From Halisarca cf. caerulea (taxonomy: Eukaryota; Porifera; Demospongiae; Chondrillida; Halisarcidae): a stretch of DNA of 64,000 nucleotides. A program made the position numbers and the translations under genes. Positions within the stretch are counted from its first letter, which is position 1; the number at the start of each line of letters is the position of its first letter. Below are positions 49,199 through 60,643 of the stretch, piece by piece. The notes beneath the pieces are model-generated. The model did no database searches. It was not told the DNA's origin and saw only the letters and a program-made list of their open reading frames with translations. Location of the stretch: NCBI GenBank assembly GCA_963170055.1, contig CAUJGJ010000441.1, positions 177,501 through 241,500 on the forward strand. Direction: 5' to 3'.

Positions 49199-49471
49199 TT
49201 CATGTACTCATTGTGGATGATGGGCAAAATACTCCACCTTCAGTTAGGCCAGAATGGTGGATAAAGGAACTGAAACTCGCAAAATCCGATTTATTGAGGT
49301 TGATGAGTGGAGATGAACTAACCGACTCCCTCATGAATGCAGCACAAGATCTCCTTGCCAAACAGTTTGCAGGATATTTGAGCTTTCAAGATGTGACATT
49401 AGGTAGACTGCTGATGTTCGAACCAGTGCACATGACCTCAAAAGGATTGGCAGTACAGATTTTGCATACTG
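49199..49471 (+). CDS. Ulp1-like protease, N-terminal exon
   Basis: Acceptor tttcctgtag before 49199, donor GTTAGT at 49472, phase 1 at both ends. 'GDELTDSLMNAAQDLLAKQF' corresponds to the substrate-channel start of Ulp1/C48 proteases ('..WLnD..in...lL...'), followed by 'FQDVTLGRLLMFEPV' and 'AVQILHTG', leading directly into the catalytic His in the next exon. Confidence 0.7.
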
Positions 49472-49738
49472 GTTAGTTTTATTATTATAATATTATTCCA
49501 TGATTCAATCAATTTTGTAGCCTAAGAGTAGTACTATAGACTATAATGGTGCAATGGTCATAATTTATATCATATACACTAGTACTTTCATTGCCCCATG
49601 TTGCTACATTATAGAGAATACTATTATAAAGTATACTCATTAGAAACATATAAAATTGCTTATACATAACCTAACTGTTGCAATATTAATCACCATGACA
49701 CTAATTAAATAGAACTTCTGCATCTATATACTCTACAG

Positions 49739-50406
49739 GAGCTTCCAAACACTGGGTATGCACTGCACTTGATACACGGACCGACCACAAAGGAACCAGA
49801 TCATTCAGATTGGATCTAGCAGAAAAACAAGTTCTGTTGTTTGACAGTCTATGGGGATTAGGTGGTGATCCGCTGGGGCTTGAAAGGATGGTCAAGCTAC
49901 AAATATGTAAGATCTATGGCAAGTATACAGGAGATACAGTGAAAGTAAAAAAGGTTGCTGTACAACAACAGTTACCAGGCACGGAAGACTGTGGGCTCTT
50001 CGCAGTTGCCTATGCAACTGATATCTGCTATGGCAAGGATCCTGGCAAAGCTAGGTTTGATCAAACAATGATGAAAAACCATTTTAAAGACTGTCTGGAG
50101 CGTGGATCCATACACCCCTTTCCGCAGAAATCAAAGAAAGTGCCAAAACCATCAAGTCCTGTGGACATCAACATCGAAGTATTCTGTATGTGCAAGATGC
50201 CAGAGAGTTATGATCAATCCATGGTGCAATGTGATACATGCGATGGGTGGTACCACAAGAGTTGTGTGGGGATCAGCCATACTAGAAGAATGAAGGGAAT
50301 TGAATGGAAATGCAAAGCATGCACATACGAGGACATTCCACAGTTAGTCCCCAAACCGCAAGAATTTCGATCGAAATTCCCCGCCAAAAGATCACAGAAG
50401 TTGTAA
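49739..50406 (+). CDS. Ulp1-like (C48) cysteine protease core plus PHD finger
   Basis: Acceptor ctctacag before 49739, stop TAA at 50404. Catalytic His in 'ASKHWVC' (codon 49750-49752), Asp in 'LLFDSLWG' (49843-49845), Cys in 'LPGTEDCGLFAVAYA' (49990... codon 49990-49992), with a Gln a few residues before: the His-Asp-Gln/Cys set of Ulp1/SENP-like deubiquitin-like proteases. Downstream a C4HC3 PHD finger: 'FCMCKMPE', 'MVQCDTCDGWYHKSCVG', 'WKCKAC', a histone-tail reader fold. The protein ends in a basic tail. In KDZ-type transposons Ulp1 domains are known companions; here the partner is a pogo transposase. Processing of SUMO-like modifiers and chromatin targeting are inferred roles. Confidence 0.82.
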
Positions 50407-51237
50407 TGCCTAAAGCTGAGCAGTTTTCAGTATCTCTTGAGTTTTTACATACATGTCCTAGCTGGATTCTTATGTCAATATTTTGGGTTTTGTTTTGCTT
50501 TTTACTGTTGTATTCCTCTTTCTAATAGCCTGCTTATGTTGTAAAAGATATGTAAAACTTGGTTCAGTGGCCCCGGCCCAGCATTTTCACTCTCCAATTG
50601 CTTGCAAATGGTTTGAAATGCTGCCAAATGCTATATGCATGTGAATGAACCACATTAACACCTGTAAGAGAAAGACTTATGTGAAAGTACAATATTGATT
50701 GATACACTACATTTCTGTTCTGTATACATTAGAAAAATAATGGTTGGTTCTAGTGCATGAGCTGCTATTAAGATCAAGGGCTCAGTTCGATTGGAATGTA
50801 TTATACGATTCCGCATGACTTACCCAGTTTTTTTAAGTATTATGGTCTATGGCTGTAGTTATTGGTGACTAGCCACAGGGTGATCAAATACATAATATTT
50901 CTGTCAGTGACAAACAAGTACATGAATAGATGTATTATAATCATACCTGGACAAAGAAAGAGCCTAGTAAATCTACTCCATGAATTCCTACTGAAACAAC
51001 GCCTGATCACGTGATCCCAGTTGCGTAATGATCATCATGCAGTACCGTGATGCTTTATATTGTTTGACAAGATCGGCTATATTCATTGAACATAAGGAAA
51101 TAGCCATGGTGTGCTGCAAGATCCAAGATAAACGATGAATCAGACACTTCACTCGAAAATTTAACAAGTAATTCCATAAAACGGTTTTTTTTCTATGGCC
51201 GAATGTCAATTAGTGTAGTTCTACCGCTTGGTGCACC
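50407..51237. other. 3' flank of inner transposon, no gene
   Basis: Non-coding between the protease-PHD stop and the right TIR. Frames in it lack motifs. Confidence 0.5.
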
Positions 51238-51571
51238 GCGAATGAGGAAGCCACGACAGCAAAAAACAAGTACGTTGTAGCTGACATATCTGAGTGTGAT
51301 ATTTGTAAGTTTGAAATAGTTTTAGAAAATTATCGCTGAGAAAGATAGCGCTGAACGAACATATATTTTTTGTGCCGAATCTCTATCTTTACGGCCACGA
51401 TACAAATATGCCCGTTTTTTCACGCATCTGAAACGCTTAGCTGGCAAAGTTTGGTTAACAATCAGGATTGAGATTGTCCATATTTGTACTCGATTGGACA
51501 TTAATACGCTCTGCCTTCGTTGAGAACAGGGTGGCTGAATTTTCATTTGGCTGAACTTCCATTTTTTCCTC
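51238..51571 (-). repeat. Inner transposon right TIR
   Basis: Inverted partner of 45152-45485. Confidence 0.9.
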
Positions 51572-51908
51572 TATTGTTTAAAAGTTCTTCCATCACGTTT
51601 CATATTTATTTATTGTTTTTACTTACCTTTGTTTTTCACTTGGCTGGCTGCTTTCTTAATCGCAAGTCTCTTGCCGCGCACTATTCCAGAAGAACACGTG
51701 ATCGCACGCGAATTAATGAATTTAAATGTCTGCTCGGCAAGTCGTATAGATCGCAAATTTATTGGATCGTAGGCTATTTGAAACTTCTCATGTGCTGAAG
51801 TGCTTCATTAAAGAAGCTTATTTGCTTTCAGGAATGGTGTAACGCGCGTTTGTTGAAATTATTGTACAGCGCGATGATGATCGAAACACAGATTGACAAA
51901 ATGCTATC

Positions 51909-52360
51909 CACCCAGATGGTTTATGACATCGGAAGCTAGTCATTGAATGGATACAGGTAGGTATCTTATTACTCTATCTTGCAGTATTGCTACCATCTCT
52001 GTGATTGTTCCCGGTAAGGTGCAGCGATGCCCGATATAAATTTATTTTTAATTCTATATAAGAAAGCGACCTGCCGTTGCAAGAGAACGCTTTCTTTGGA
52101 AATGTTTGTACCTCAATCGAATAGCTATGGTAGTGCTTCTTTGATGTACGAAGCTAAAATGAAATACCTCCACTCGTGCATCTACGGGGAAGGTTTTTTC
52201 GCGTAAGAAAGACTTAAATTGATTTTTTCCAAACATTTCTCAGCGCAAGAGCGACTGAGGGAAAAACAAGAACCCGTCTAGATATATCTTACTAGGTTGC
52301 ATCTTTACACCAAGTTTAAGCGAAATCGACTCTACTTAGTTTTTTACTTTGTTGCCCCTA
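51909..52360 (-). repeat. Outer transposon right TIR
   Basis: Inverted partner of 40447-40899. The 51,574-51,908 stretch between the two right TIRs is unique outer-element sequence. Confidence 0.92.
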
Positions 52361-52484
52361 TCTATTGCACCGACAGCAGGTCATTCCATATATATCCCGG
52401 GTAGGGTCTATTTGGGTTAGATAATTCTGCTACGGTTAGTCAATCCGGACTTTAAATCAACTTCGTACATTCGTTAACCACGTG

Positions 52485-53190
52485 CTATTCTCTTGCCCAT
52501 GATTGGACCAGCCACGTATAAGTTATTACGCGACCTCATTACGCCGAAGAAGCCAGCAGAATTGTCGTACAAAGAGCTTGTGGAAGCAATGAGTAAGCAC
52601 CACAACCCTGCACCCTCAGAGATCGTACAACGCTACAAATTTAATTCTCAGGTGAGGCGTTCAGGAGAATCGATCGCAGCTTTCACCGCAGAGCTGCGCT
52701 CCTTGGGAAAGTTTTGCAACTTCGGCGACTGTCTGGACGATATGCTTCGCGATCGATTGGTTTGCGGCGTTGCTGATGTGCGCTCCTTGGGAAAGTTTTG
52801 CAACTTCGGCGACTGTCTGGACGATATGCTTCGCGATCGATTGGTTTGCGGCGTTACTGATGTGCAAATCCTAAAGAGATTGCTAGCGGAGACGAAGCTA
52901 TCCCTGCAGAAAGCCACAGAGATAGCGCTAGGGATGGAGGCAGCGGCTAAGAATGCCCAAACTCTCCAGCCGACAATGTCCAAAGGCAATGCACAGGACG
53001 AGAGTTTGCACAAGGTCCAAACTGGGTTCAGAAAGATTTTTTTTTAAAAAACAGATCCCGAAATCCACCTAAGCATGCTACAGATGTGGTGCAGCAGGTC
53101 ATACAGCTCAGGCATGCAAGCACAAATCAACTAAGTGCCATGCCTGTGGCAAATTAGGGCATCTACAGAAAGTGTGTAGAAGCAAGCCAA
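52485..53190 (+). pseudogene. gypsy gag, 3' part with nucleocapsid knuckles
   Basis: Resumes the capsid frame after the LINE ('GPATYKLLRDLI', 'AMSKHHNPAPSEIVQRYKF', 'FNSQVRRSGESIAAF', 'DDMLRDRLVCGV'), typical of gypsy gag. An 84-bp in-frame tandem duplication (52696-52863) repeats 28 residues. A T/A run at about 53,038-53,050 shifts the frame. After it two zinc knuckles, C-x2-C-x4-H-x4-C type ('CYRCGAAGHTAQAC', 'CHACGKLGHLQKVC'), lie at about 53,078-53,172. Confidence 0.8.
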
Positions 53191-53196
53191 AGAACT

Positions 53197-53796
53197 TTGA
53201 AGGACAACTCGAAGCAGCAAGGTGTTCATACAGTGGAAACAGAGGCCCTGGAATATCAGCTATACCGAATTTATTCAAGTCAAGACAGCAATTCACCGCC
53301 TAATCCATATGTCCTGGAAGTTGAACTGGATGAGGAACCTGTGCACATGGAGATTGATACCGGAGCATCAGTATCGATACTGTCATCCGCAACCTATGAA
53401 GAGAAGTTCACCGCCAAACCGCTGCAAGCATCGCCGGTGAAACTGAGAACATATGTAGACAAACCTCTGCAAAATCTGGGTTACATCTCTGCACAAGTTA
53501 AGCACAACTCCCAGGAGATGCAGCTGCCTGTGTTGGTGGTGGCAGGAAATGGTCCCAACCTGCTGGGAAGGGATAGGTTAGAGAAGCTCCAAATTAATTG
53601 GAAAGCAATTAATTACTTGGGAGGTGCAAGAGAAGAGGTTAGGCAGCTGTGTTCAGAGTTCGCAGGAGTCTTCCAAAGTGGCCTAGGGACTCTAAAAGGA
53701 TTCAAAGCCTCCATTAAGGTTGATAAGGAAGCCACACCAGTGTTCTGTAAAGCCCGGCTAGTTCCATATACTATGAAACCGCTTGTGGAGAACTAG
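53197..53796 (+). pseudogene. gypsy protease and start of reverse transcriptase
   Basis: Retropepsin active site 'EIDTGASVSIL' (codons for D-T-G-A at 53356-53367) and a second motif 'LLGRDRLEKL'. A linker 'EFAGVFQSGLGTLKGF' leads towards RT, ending at a stop near 53,796 that breaks the polyprotein. Gag-pol of this class is normally continuous; the breaks show loss of function. Confidence 0.75.
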
Positions 53797-53799
53797 AGC

Positions 53800-54655
53800 G
53801 TCTGGAGAAAGAGGGAGTCATTGAGCCAATTTCTTTTGCAGATTGGGCTGCACCCATAGAACCTGTCTTGAAGAGCGACAAGACAGTTCGTATTTGTGGA
53901 GACTTCAAGTTGACCGTATCCAAGCTGGATCGTTACCCCATCCCCAGGATAGATGATCTCTTCTCCAAATTGGCAGGAGGCAAGCTCTTCAGTAAACTGG
54001 ATCTGAGTCAAGCGTATCTGCAGGTTTGCTTAGAGGAGGAAGCAAAGAAATTCGTAGTTGTGAATAAACACGAAGGATTGTACCGTTACAACCGATTGCC
54101 ATATGGGATCTCCCCTGCCTTGGGAATTCTCTAGCGTACCATGGAGTCCTTGCTGCAGGGAATTTCACACGTAGTAGTATAATATTTGGATGATATACTT
54201 GTTACAGGAGGCACACCCGAGGAGCACATGTGCCACTTGAGGGAGGTCTTACAACGGCCGAGCACAGCAGGACTATGACTGCAGAACAAATGCACATTCA
54301 TGGCGGCATCAGTGCAGTACCTGCATGAGGCATGTCATTGATGAAAAAGGACTGCACCCAATTGGAGACAAAGTGGAAGCTGTACAAAAGGCACCTTCTC
54401 CAAAGAATGTTAGTGAGTTGAAGTCATATCTTGGGTTGTTGTTGTATTATGGAAAGTTTCTCCCACAGTTAGCCTCAAGGTTAGCTCCTTTATATGCCTT
54501 GCTGAGGTCCGCTGTACCATGGAAGGCATTCCAAAACTCTAAGGCACTGTTGTTAACCTCTCAGTTTCTCGTCCATTTTGACCCAGCGAAGCCTTTACTG
54601 TTGTCCTGTGATGCTTCACCATATGGAATTGGTGCAGTTCTCTCACACTGAGAAG
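53800..54655 (+). pseudogene. gypsy reverse transcriptase / RNase H start, multiply broken
   Basis: 53868-54134: 'VRICGDFKLTVSKLD', 'FSKLDLSQAYLQV' (motif A Asp) and 'YNRLPYGIS'. A stop (TAA) directly precedes the YLDD codons (54183-54194). 54325-54651: RT thumb/connection 'SELKSYLGLLLYYGKFLP' and the RNase H start 'LLLSCDASPYGIGAVLSH'. At least three stops or frameshifts. Confidence 0.8.
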
Positions 54656-54659
54656 AAGA

Positions 54660-55300
54660 TGGCACAGACAGACCTATTGTCTTTGCATCCCATACGCTTT
54701 CAACAGCAGAAGTGAAGTATTCTCAGCTAGAGAAGGAAGGCTTGGCTTGCGTGTTTAGGGTGAAGCGGTTCCACTCTTATCTCTATGGTTACACATTTAC
54801 ACTGATGACAGACCACAAGCCGCTACTTGGTTTGCTTGGAGAGAGGAGGGCAATTCCGCCACAGGCATCTGCAAGAATACAGAGATGGGCACTAACACTT
54901 GCTATGTATGAATACACACCTGTCTACCGCTCAACTGGAGCCCATGGAAATGGTGATGCCATGCATGAGTCGGTTGCCACTCAAACAGCAGCCAGCCTCA
55001 GTACCAATGCCAGAAGAAGTTGTCTTGCTAATGGAGCAACTGCAAGATTCCCCAACAGCTATCAGGAAAACAACCACACATCATCCACTACTATCAAGAG
55101 TCCTACAGTTCATACAGCAAGGTTGGCTCAACCATTGTCAAGAGGAGGGGCTGAAACCATTCTGGTCACGCAGAATGGAGTTGTCAGTACAAGAGGGATG
55201 CTTGTTGTGGGGAAACAGAGTGGTCATACCACCATCCTTACAGTCCGGTCTTGTGCTTGACCTACATGCTGGACACCCTGGAGTATCACTCGGGTCGGGA
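54660..55300 (+). pseudogene. gypsy RNase H end and pre-integrase
   Basis: 'KYSQLEKEGLACVFRVKRF' and 'LMTDHKPLLGLL' are RNase H motifs in 54712-54900. A frame around 54,950-55,280 carries the integrase N-terminal lead-in ('VLDLHAGHPGVS'). The core that should follow is missing. Confidence 0.7.
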
Positions 55301-55820
55301 CTTCAAGTTATTTCTGAGGGTGAACGGAATTAAGCATGTAACCTCAGCTCCCTACCACCCAGCATCGAACGGTCTTGCAGAACGGGCTGTTCAGACTTTC
55401 AAGGCTGGTATCAAGAAGATGAAGGAAGGATCACTGGTGGATAAGTTGTCACGTTTTTTGTTTACTTATTGCAATAGTCCACAGACAACTACTGGGGTAT
55501 ATCCGGCTGAAATGTTAATTGGTCGATGTCTAAGGTCTCGACTTGATCTTATCAAACCAGATCTACAGGCACGTGTACACCCAAAGCAGATGGAACAGAA
55601 GCAGTCTCATGACCATCATGCTAAGGATCAGACCTTTGGACCAAAAGATCAAGTATTTGCGAAGAACATTCGACAGGGTCAGCCATGGGTATATACCTGC
55701 AGAAATAGTGAAGAATACTGGCCCTCTCTCCTATCTTGTTCGCATATTGGATTCAGGAGTATTGTGGAGACGCCACCAAGACCACATCAGGATTCGGTAT
55801 GCTGTGGCACCAACAGCTGA
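55251..55820 (+). pseudogene. gypsy integrase, C-terminal remnant
   Basis: 'SAPYHPASNGLAERAVQTFK' carries the third catalytic residue (Glu) of the integrase core, followed by 'LSRFLFTYCNSPQTTTGVYP' and 'MLIGRCLRSRLD'. The first two catalytic Asp are absent: the sequence passes from 'HAGHPGVS' to 'GRDFKLFLRVNGI' over about 30 bases, so several hundred bases are deleted. Non-functional. Confidence 0.75.
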
Positions 55821-56001
55821 CATCACTGAAGGTTCGTTCCTTTCTGTTTGGACAGATGTAAGTGGATTCGAGTCAGTAGTCAGGCCTGAATGCTTGGTGC
55901 TAGATACGCCATCAGCAGCTACTCATAGAAGTGAGCGTGGATACCCAGAAAGAGATCGACGTCCTCCGGAGCGGTTCACTTTCTATATAGGAGGGAGGAG
56001 A

Positions 56002-56188
56002 TGTGATAACTTTGTATGTGCATGTGTCTAACACGTGTCTGATTGATTTAATGATTGGTGTTGATTAGGCATTTTGCATGATGTATTGACTGCGTGTGTT
56101 GTTGTATGAAATTCAGTGTAATGAAGAGTCGAATGATAGTGAATTGTTAGCAGTAGGCTCTGAAGCTGTTCAACCTATAGTTACTACA
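56002..56188 (+). repeat. 3' LTR of the gypsy element
   Basis: 187 bp, TG...CA; followed by target duplication GTTTA (56189-56193). Confidence 0.92.
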
Positions 56189-56193
56189 GTTTA

Positions 56194-56762
56194 ATGCCAT
56201 TTCCGGATCCGCCGGAGGTCTCAAGCCACAAAACACGGGACGTAACTCGAACGGATATCTAAAGGTACACAGCTCCAGGAATCTTTCACCATGGTTTTGG
56301 CTATTGGGAACATGATGGACTTACTTGCGATCCTCCAAGTTGAGATTTTTACCACCGCCCTTTTCAAAGAAATTTTTCGCGTGAACATAACTCTTGTGAT
56401 AGCGTGTTGTCACATGCTATCACATGTTCTACGAAAGTGTTAGAACATAATACTCGCGTCGGGCATACGTTCCATTTCAACATGACGTCTTCACCTAAAT
56501 CAGGCTATAAGTGCTTGACAAACCCTTGTGGTTACTGCTATAATGAAATTCATTGTGCTAAGCCGCATAACGTTTCACTTATGGCTGGATTCGGACATAA
56601 CACAACTTCAACAATGGCTGCACATCCAACTATTGCAAAGGCCTGTAGACTAGGTGGAGTTGGACTGATGTATGCACTAGCATCGGGGAGCCAACCACCC
56701 TCAGATGTGCACTGATGACGTTCGCAAATGTTGTGAAGAGCACAGCATAGCAGAGCAACTTG
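56194..56762. other. Flank; one unrecognised ORF
   Basis: An open frame at 56404-56715 (103 residues, several Cys/His such as 'CLTNPCGYCYNEIHCAKPHN') has no recognised domain or clear gene structure. The rest is non-coding. Confidence 0.3.
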
Positions 56763-57075
56763 TCAGGCAAAGACAGGGTCGTTTAATCCACACCTCAATT
56801 CCCTCCATTTTTTCCACCGTTCTTTGAGCTGGCCAAATGCCTGTTCCAGTAGTTCTGAGGAGACTATAGTTGAAGCTGTACTACTGTGCAGAGTGAACAA
56901 TGTCATAGCATGTGAGGAATGTTGGTTCCAGATGGAAGGCTGAATCCGCAACAACAAATGACTTTACAATCACCCCCTCTATGCATTGACACGACAACCA
57001 CTCTCCTTGCCTTATTCTCTTATACATTTCATTGTGTCTATACAAGGCCGTAGGAACGGGCACGGCTGGCATGGT
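56763..57075 (-). pseudogene. Harbinger-type transposase, C-terminal fragment
   Basis: On the - strand 'VVADSAFHLEPTFLTCYD' matches the second-Asp block of DDE_Tnp_4/Harbinger transposases ('DsAf.L.p.lm..y'), and a shifted frame gives 'LLEQAFGQLKERWKKWREL', the Glu block ('vErafG.LK.RWr.L'). A frameshift separates them and the N-terminal half is absent. Confidence 0.65.
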
Positions 57076-57739
57076 TTATATATAAGCCTTAACCTTAGTT
57101 TCATTCAATAGCTCTTGGTGTAACAAAGACCATTGTAATGTTTTTATACTAATACAACTTATTCAAACTAATATAAAATTCTTGCAATATTCTATACACA
57201 AGTACGAAGAAACACAAATACTTTACAGAAAATAAAATTGCTACCACCATTGACCGAATACGTAAGATTGCCAACAAGTAATTTAAGTTGAAAACTCGTG
57301 GGAGCTGCCACCCCACGCACTTGAATCACTTGCAAATCATTGAGGTGTAAGTGCCTGGCTGAACATTCATTAAACATAGTGTTTAGTGTAACTGTATGTC
57401 TCATTCTGGCAGAAAACAAGGCAATAAATTTTGTGCTTCCATAACGTCCGCCTTCTTGTTTTATGACCAAAATCGAACATAACACACCTGCGTAGCTGTA
57501 CAGTCCAACTTGGTTAGGCCTGGGTCACACTGTGGTGATGGTGACAGTTCCTATCACAGCAAAACATCCAGAAGCGACCTGGCGGCAGAGCGATTGTTGT
57601 GGATGCTATTTTTTGTGTTATGTGCACCTAGCAGTAATTCTAACCTACGACAAATACGTCTTTGTCGACATGTGAGCAAAATTCATAGCTTCAATGGGGG
57701 GGGGGGGGGGTAAACAAGCAGCGAAGGCAGTATTCGTGG

Positions 57740-58430
57740 CGTTTTTGGATGGAGTTAGTTCAACTGCTTTCGGGCAGCCCCAAGGACTCAAGGGTTGTGA
57801 GAGAAAGATGTGAGAGGTTTACAAAGAGCTATGGGGAAGGTTCATCCAGACTGGAGGAGACACAGTATCTACAGCATTTTTGTGTGCAAGGACACGTTTT
57901 GGTACTTGTGGGAATTACTGCCACAATTTCACTAGCAGACCACACAGTTGAGAAAGCCATTGTCACCAGCTGAAAGGCTAGCTATTTTGCTGCACTGGCT
58001 TGCACATGAGAATAGCTAATCTGAAGTAGCTGTGTTGTATGATATTGAGAAAGCTACCATTGTGGCTATTGTACACGACATGGGTATATATTCTTTGACA
58101 AAAATTAGTCCCAGATTCAATCAAGTTTCCAGCAGGACAGAAACTTAATCAGGTCATAATTGACTTTCAAGAAATTATGTGGAGTATGTATGTGCATGTG
58201 CTGGAGCCCTGGATGGAACTTTCATGGGAATGAAGAAGCACAGACATTTTGGTGACAATTATTCCTGGTACAAGAAGTTTACAGCTAGCTATCTTAGTTT
58301 TGGGATGTGTTGATGCAAGAGGGATTTCACATATTATATGTTAATGCTGGGAGACCAGCTTCTGTTGGTGATTCGTACACCTATAGCAGGCCCATAAGAA
58401 GCTCTTAGAATGTGGTATGGTGAACACTTG
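57740..58430 (+). pseudogene. Harbinger-type transposase, N-terminal and middle fragment
   Basis: 'RKPLSPAERLAILLHWLAHE' begins at 57951 (typical 'R.plspaeRLaitLr.LA.g'), then 'GALDGTFMGMKK' with the first catalytic Asp codon at 58212-58214 and 'DNYSWYKKF', equivalent to 'G..y.NYK.ff'. Stops and frame changes occur throughout. It is in opposite orientation to the fragment at 56763, so they are probably different copies. Confidence 0.65.
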
Positions 58431-58907
58431 CCATGAATGTTTTGTGTATACAAAGGAAGTTGGGTGTCATATGTAAATCCAATGCTGAACACACTGGTTC
58501 AAAATCTGAGTAGCTCCAATGAATTGCCCAAGATTTAGCACAATAAGAAGCTTTGTTTACAAATTCTCCAGAATTGTTATGAAAACAGTGAAGAAGACAG
58601 ACATAGTGGAGACTAAATGCAAAAATAATTGGACAGGATAAAAAATAACCAGTATATACTGTCTGTCCTATTGTGCAGCCCACATTGTACAATGATATTC
58701 ATAGTGTAGACAAACTTGTAAAAATTGTGAATAGAAAATATGGCATTTTGCGGCGGCGGCAAGAAACAGTTAAATTTTCAACCTTCTTTCAACTTTCTCT
58801 CTTTATTTCGATTATTATATATATATATATATATATACAGTATATATATCATACTTATTAAAGCTATATATTAGTATAAGGTCTAACGTCATGAGAATTG
58901 TTGTTGG

Positions 58908-59351
58908 CTATCTTATTAACAATAAGCTCTTTGTATGTAGAAGTTGTGTAATTTTATATTTTTTAAAGTCTTGCCTGAAAACTGGCAACTCAAGTGAATA
59001 CAATATTCTTCTCAATGTGCTGTGTTTAGTACACACTTTTCTCCAGTCCAGAAAAGTGGACTTCAGTAGATAAAGTGTTAAAACATTGAGAGATGACTCA
59101 TTTTGGAACCTTTCCAATGATATCCGCGATCTTTTGCCTTGACTCCCTTCCCCACTTGTACCTTCAAGTTCAGAATTGATTTCTTCTTCTTCAACTCTTA
59201 ATTGGCCTTCTGTAATCTTACTATAACTAGAAAAGAGTTCTACATCTTCGTCTTCATAGTCAGACGAAGGGTGACCATGGTCATCCCTGAGTAGTATCTC
59301 TAGTACGTAGATGTCTTTCTCAGACTTGTCACTCTTAATTTCGGTCACCAT
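58908..59351 (-). CDS. Acidic hypothetical ORF (147 residues)
   Basis: Open from ATG 59351. Residues 1-75 are rich in Asp/Glu/Ser ('DDHGHPSSDYEDEDVELF', 'EEEEINSELEGTSGEG'), then a basic 'GKRSRISLERFQ' and a Lys/Leu-rich tail. No recognised domain. It lies beside Harbinger remains and could be the N-terminal exon of a transposon protein; equally it may be chance. Confidence 0.25.
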   Translation of the reverse strand: MVTEIKSDKSEKDIYVLEILLRDDHGHPSSDYEDEDVELFSSYSKITEGQLRVEEEEINSELEGTSGEGSQGKRSRISLERFQNESSLNVLTLYLLKSTFLDWRKVCTKHSTLRRILYSLELPVFRQDFKKYKITQLLHTKSLLLIR

Positions 59352-59440
59352 TTACATTACATCATATGTCCCCTCATGTATCAGCACTGAATAATAGCCA
59401 ACAAGTACACTCAATAACAGCTAGTACAGACTGCAATACC

Positions 59441-59872
59441 AGAGCCGCATTTAGGGGGGGGGTGGGGGGGGGGGGGGGGGGGGGGGCATTTGCCTCCCCT
59501 TGGAGATCTGTTGCCCCCCCTTGTAGATCTGCTGCCTCCCTAAACTTGTATCTCAACATATACACTAAGGGTTCCTGAAAGGCATGATTTGTTGGAAAAT
59601 GGATGAAAAACAAGCTTTTATGCTATAATTTTGAAAAATTTTCTCAAGATCACTGTCACCAATCCCTTAACCCCCTTGAATTGTACGTAAATAACATTGT
59701 TACCTACTGAATAATACCCCCCCCCCCCTCACATAGCATTGGTACCTTTAATACCCCCCTCCCCCCCGGTCTCTGTACACCTATAAACTCCCATATTGTG
59801 CTGCCCCCCCTAAGATTTTAGGAAGCTCAATTTGCCCCCCCCCTAGCCCCGAATCCTATATGCAGCCCTGCA
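59441..59872. mobile_element. hAT-like MITE with poly-G interior
   Basis: Ends CAGAGCCGCATTTAGG and (complement) CAGGGCTGCATATAGG, the CAGRG start seen in hAT MITEs, enclose long G and C runs (59,455-59,486 and several C runs). No clear 8-bp duplication. Confidence 0.6.
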
Positions 59873-60564
59873 TACCAATAATATCCTCATTATGTATCAA
59901 TGTATGTAATAAATTACACATATACATACTATACATACTATGTATAATAATATGTATATAATAATTATAATGTAATACAATAGAGAATACCCCTTTATTG
60001 ACATTCCTGGATCCACCCCTAGTGATTCCATTTACATATCTACTTTGTTACCATGCTGTATACAGTAAACCACAGGTAACTGCAGGATAATTGAAAATTC
60101 AACTGATTTCAGTCTACTAGAAGACTCAATGACATGCAGCTGTGTTAATTCCTAATACTTAATGATACAGAATACCCTGCATACCAGTATAGTACCATTG
60201 AATTATTATAGTATTGTAAGTAAATTATGCATACAAGTATCACTGTTGTTTCTCACAATGTAATGCACTCTGCATTGATGAATTTGTAAGAAGGTAAATT
60301 TGGTTAACCACACACAGTTCATCCATTCCTGAATCCCATGCTCTATTGGAAACCACATTTATCTGTTGTATATACTTCCAGGAGCTGTGGCAAATGCAAC
60401 TGAATAGTCCAGTGGGAACCTTATTGATAAGACTACCACAGTTTATTACCCAAGTAGGAAACCCTATTATAAAGAAGACTGATTATATGTGCTATAGAGG
60501 TGCAGCTGAATCAATTCCGACTAGTCATTCTTCACATCTATACCAAATGATGTGATGGGCACAG

Positions 60565-60573
60565 TATATAAGG
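60565..60573 (+). promoter_or_regulatory. TATA box of the secreted nuclease-like gene, copy 2
   Basis: TATATAAGG, 79 bases before the start codon, in conserved context with copy 1. Confidence 0.65.
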
Positions 60574-60643
60574 AACTACAGGTGTAGCAGCTAACAACTG
60601 GAAAATGACTTGTCACTCACTGCGAGAGAAAATAACCACCAGA

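Larger units (their letters stand above)
45152..51571 (+). mobile_element. 6.4-kb pogo-type transposon with protease and PHD exons (inner)
   Basis: Inverted arms 45152-45485 and 51238-51571 (334 bp, about 90% alike) start GAGGAAAAAATGGAAGTTCAGCC and are flanked by TA (45150-45151; 51572-51573), the usual pogo/Tc1-mariner target. TTG also follows or precedes TA on both sides, so a 3-bp TTG duplication with TAGAGG ends is an alternative. It encodes a pogo transposase, a coiled-coil segment, a Ulp1-like protease and a PHD finger, all on the + strand. Such size, TIR length and cargo are far beyond a typical 2-3 kb pogo element. Confidence 0.85.
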
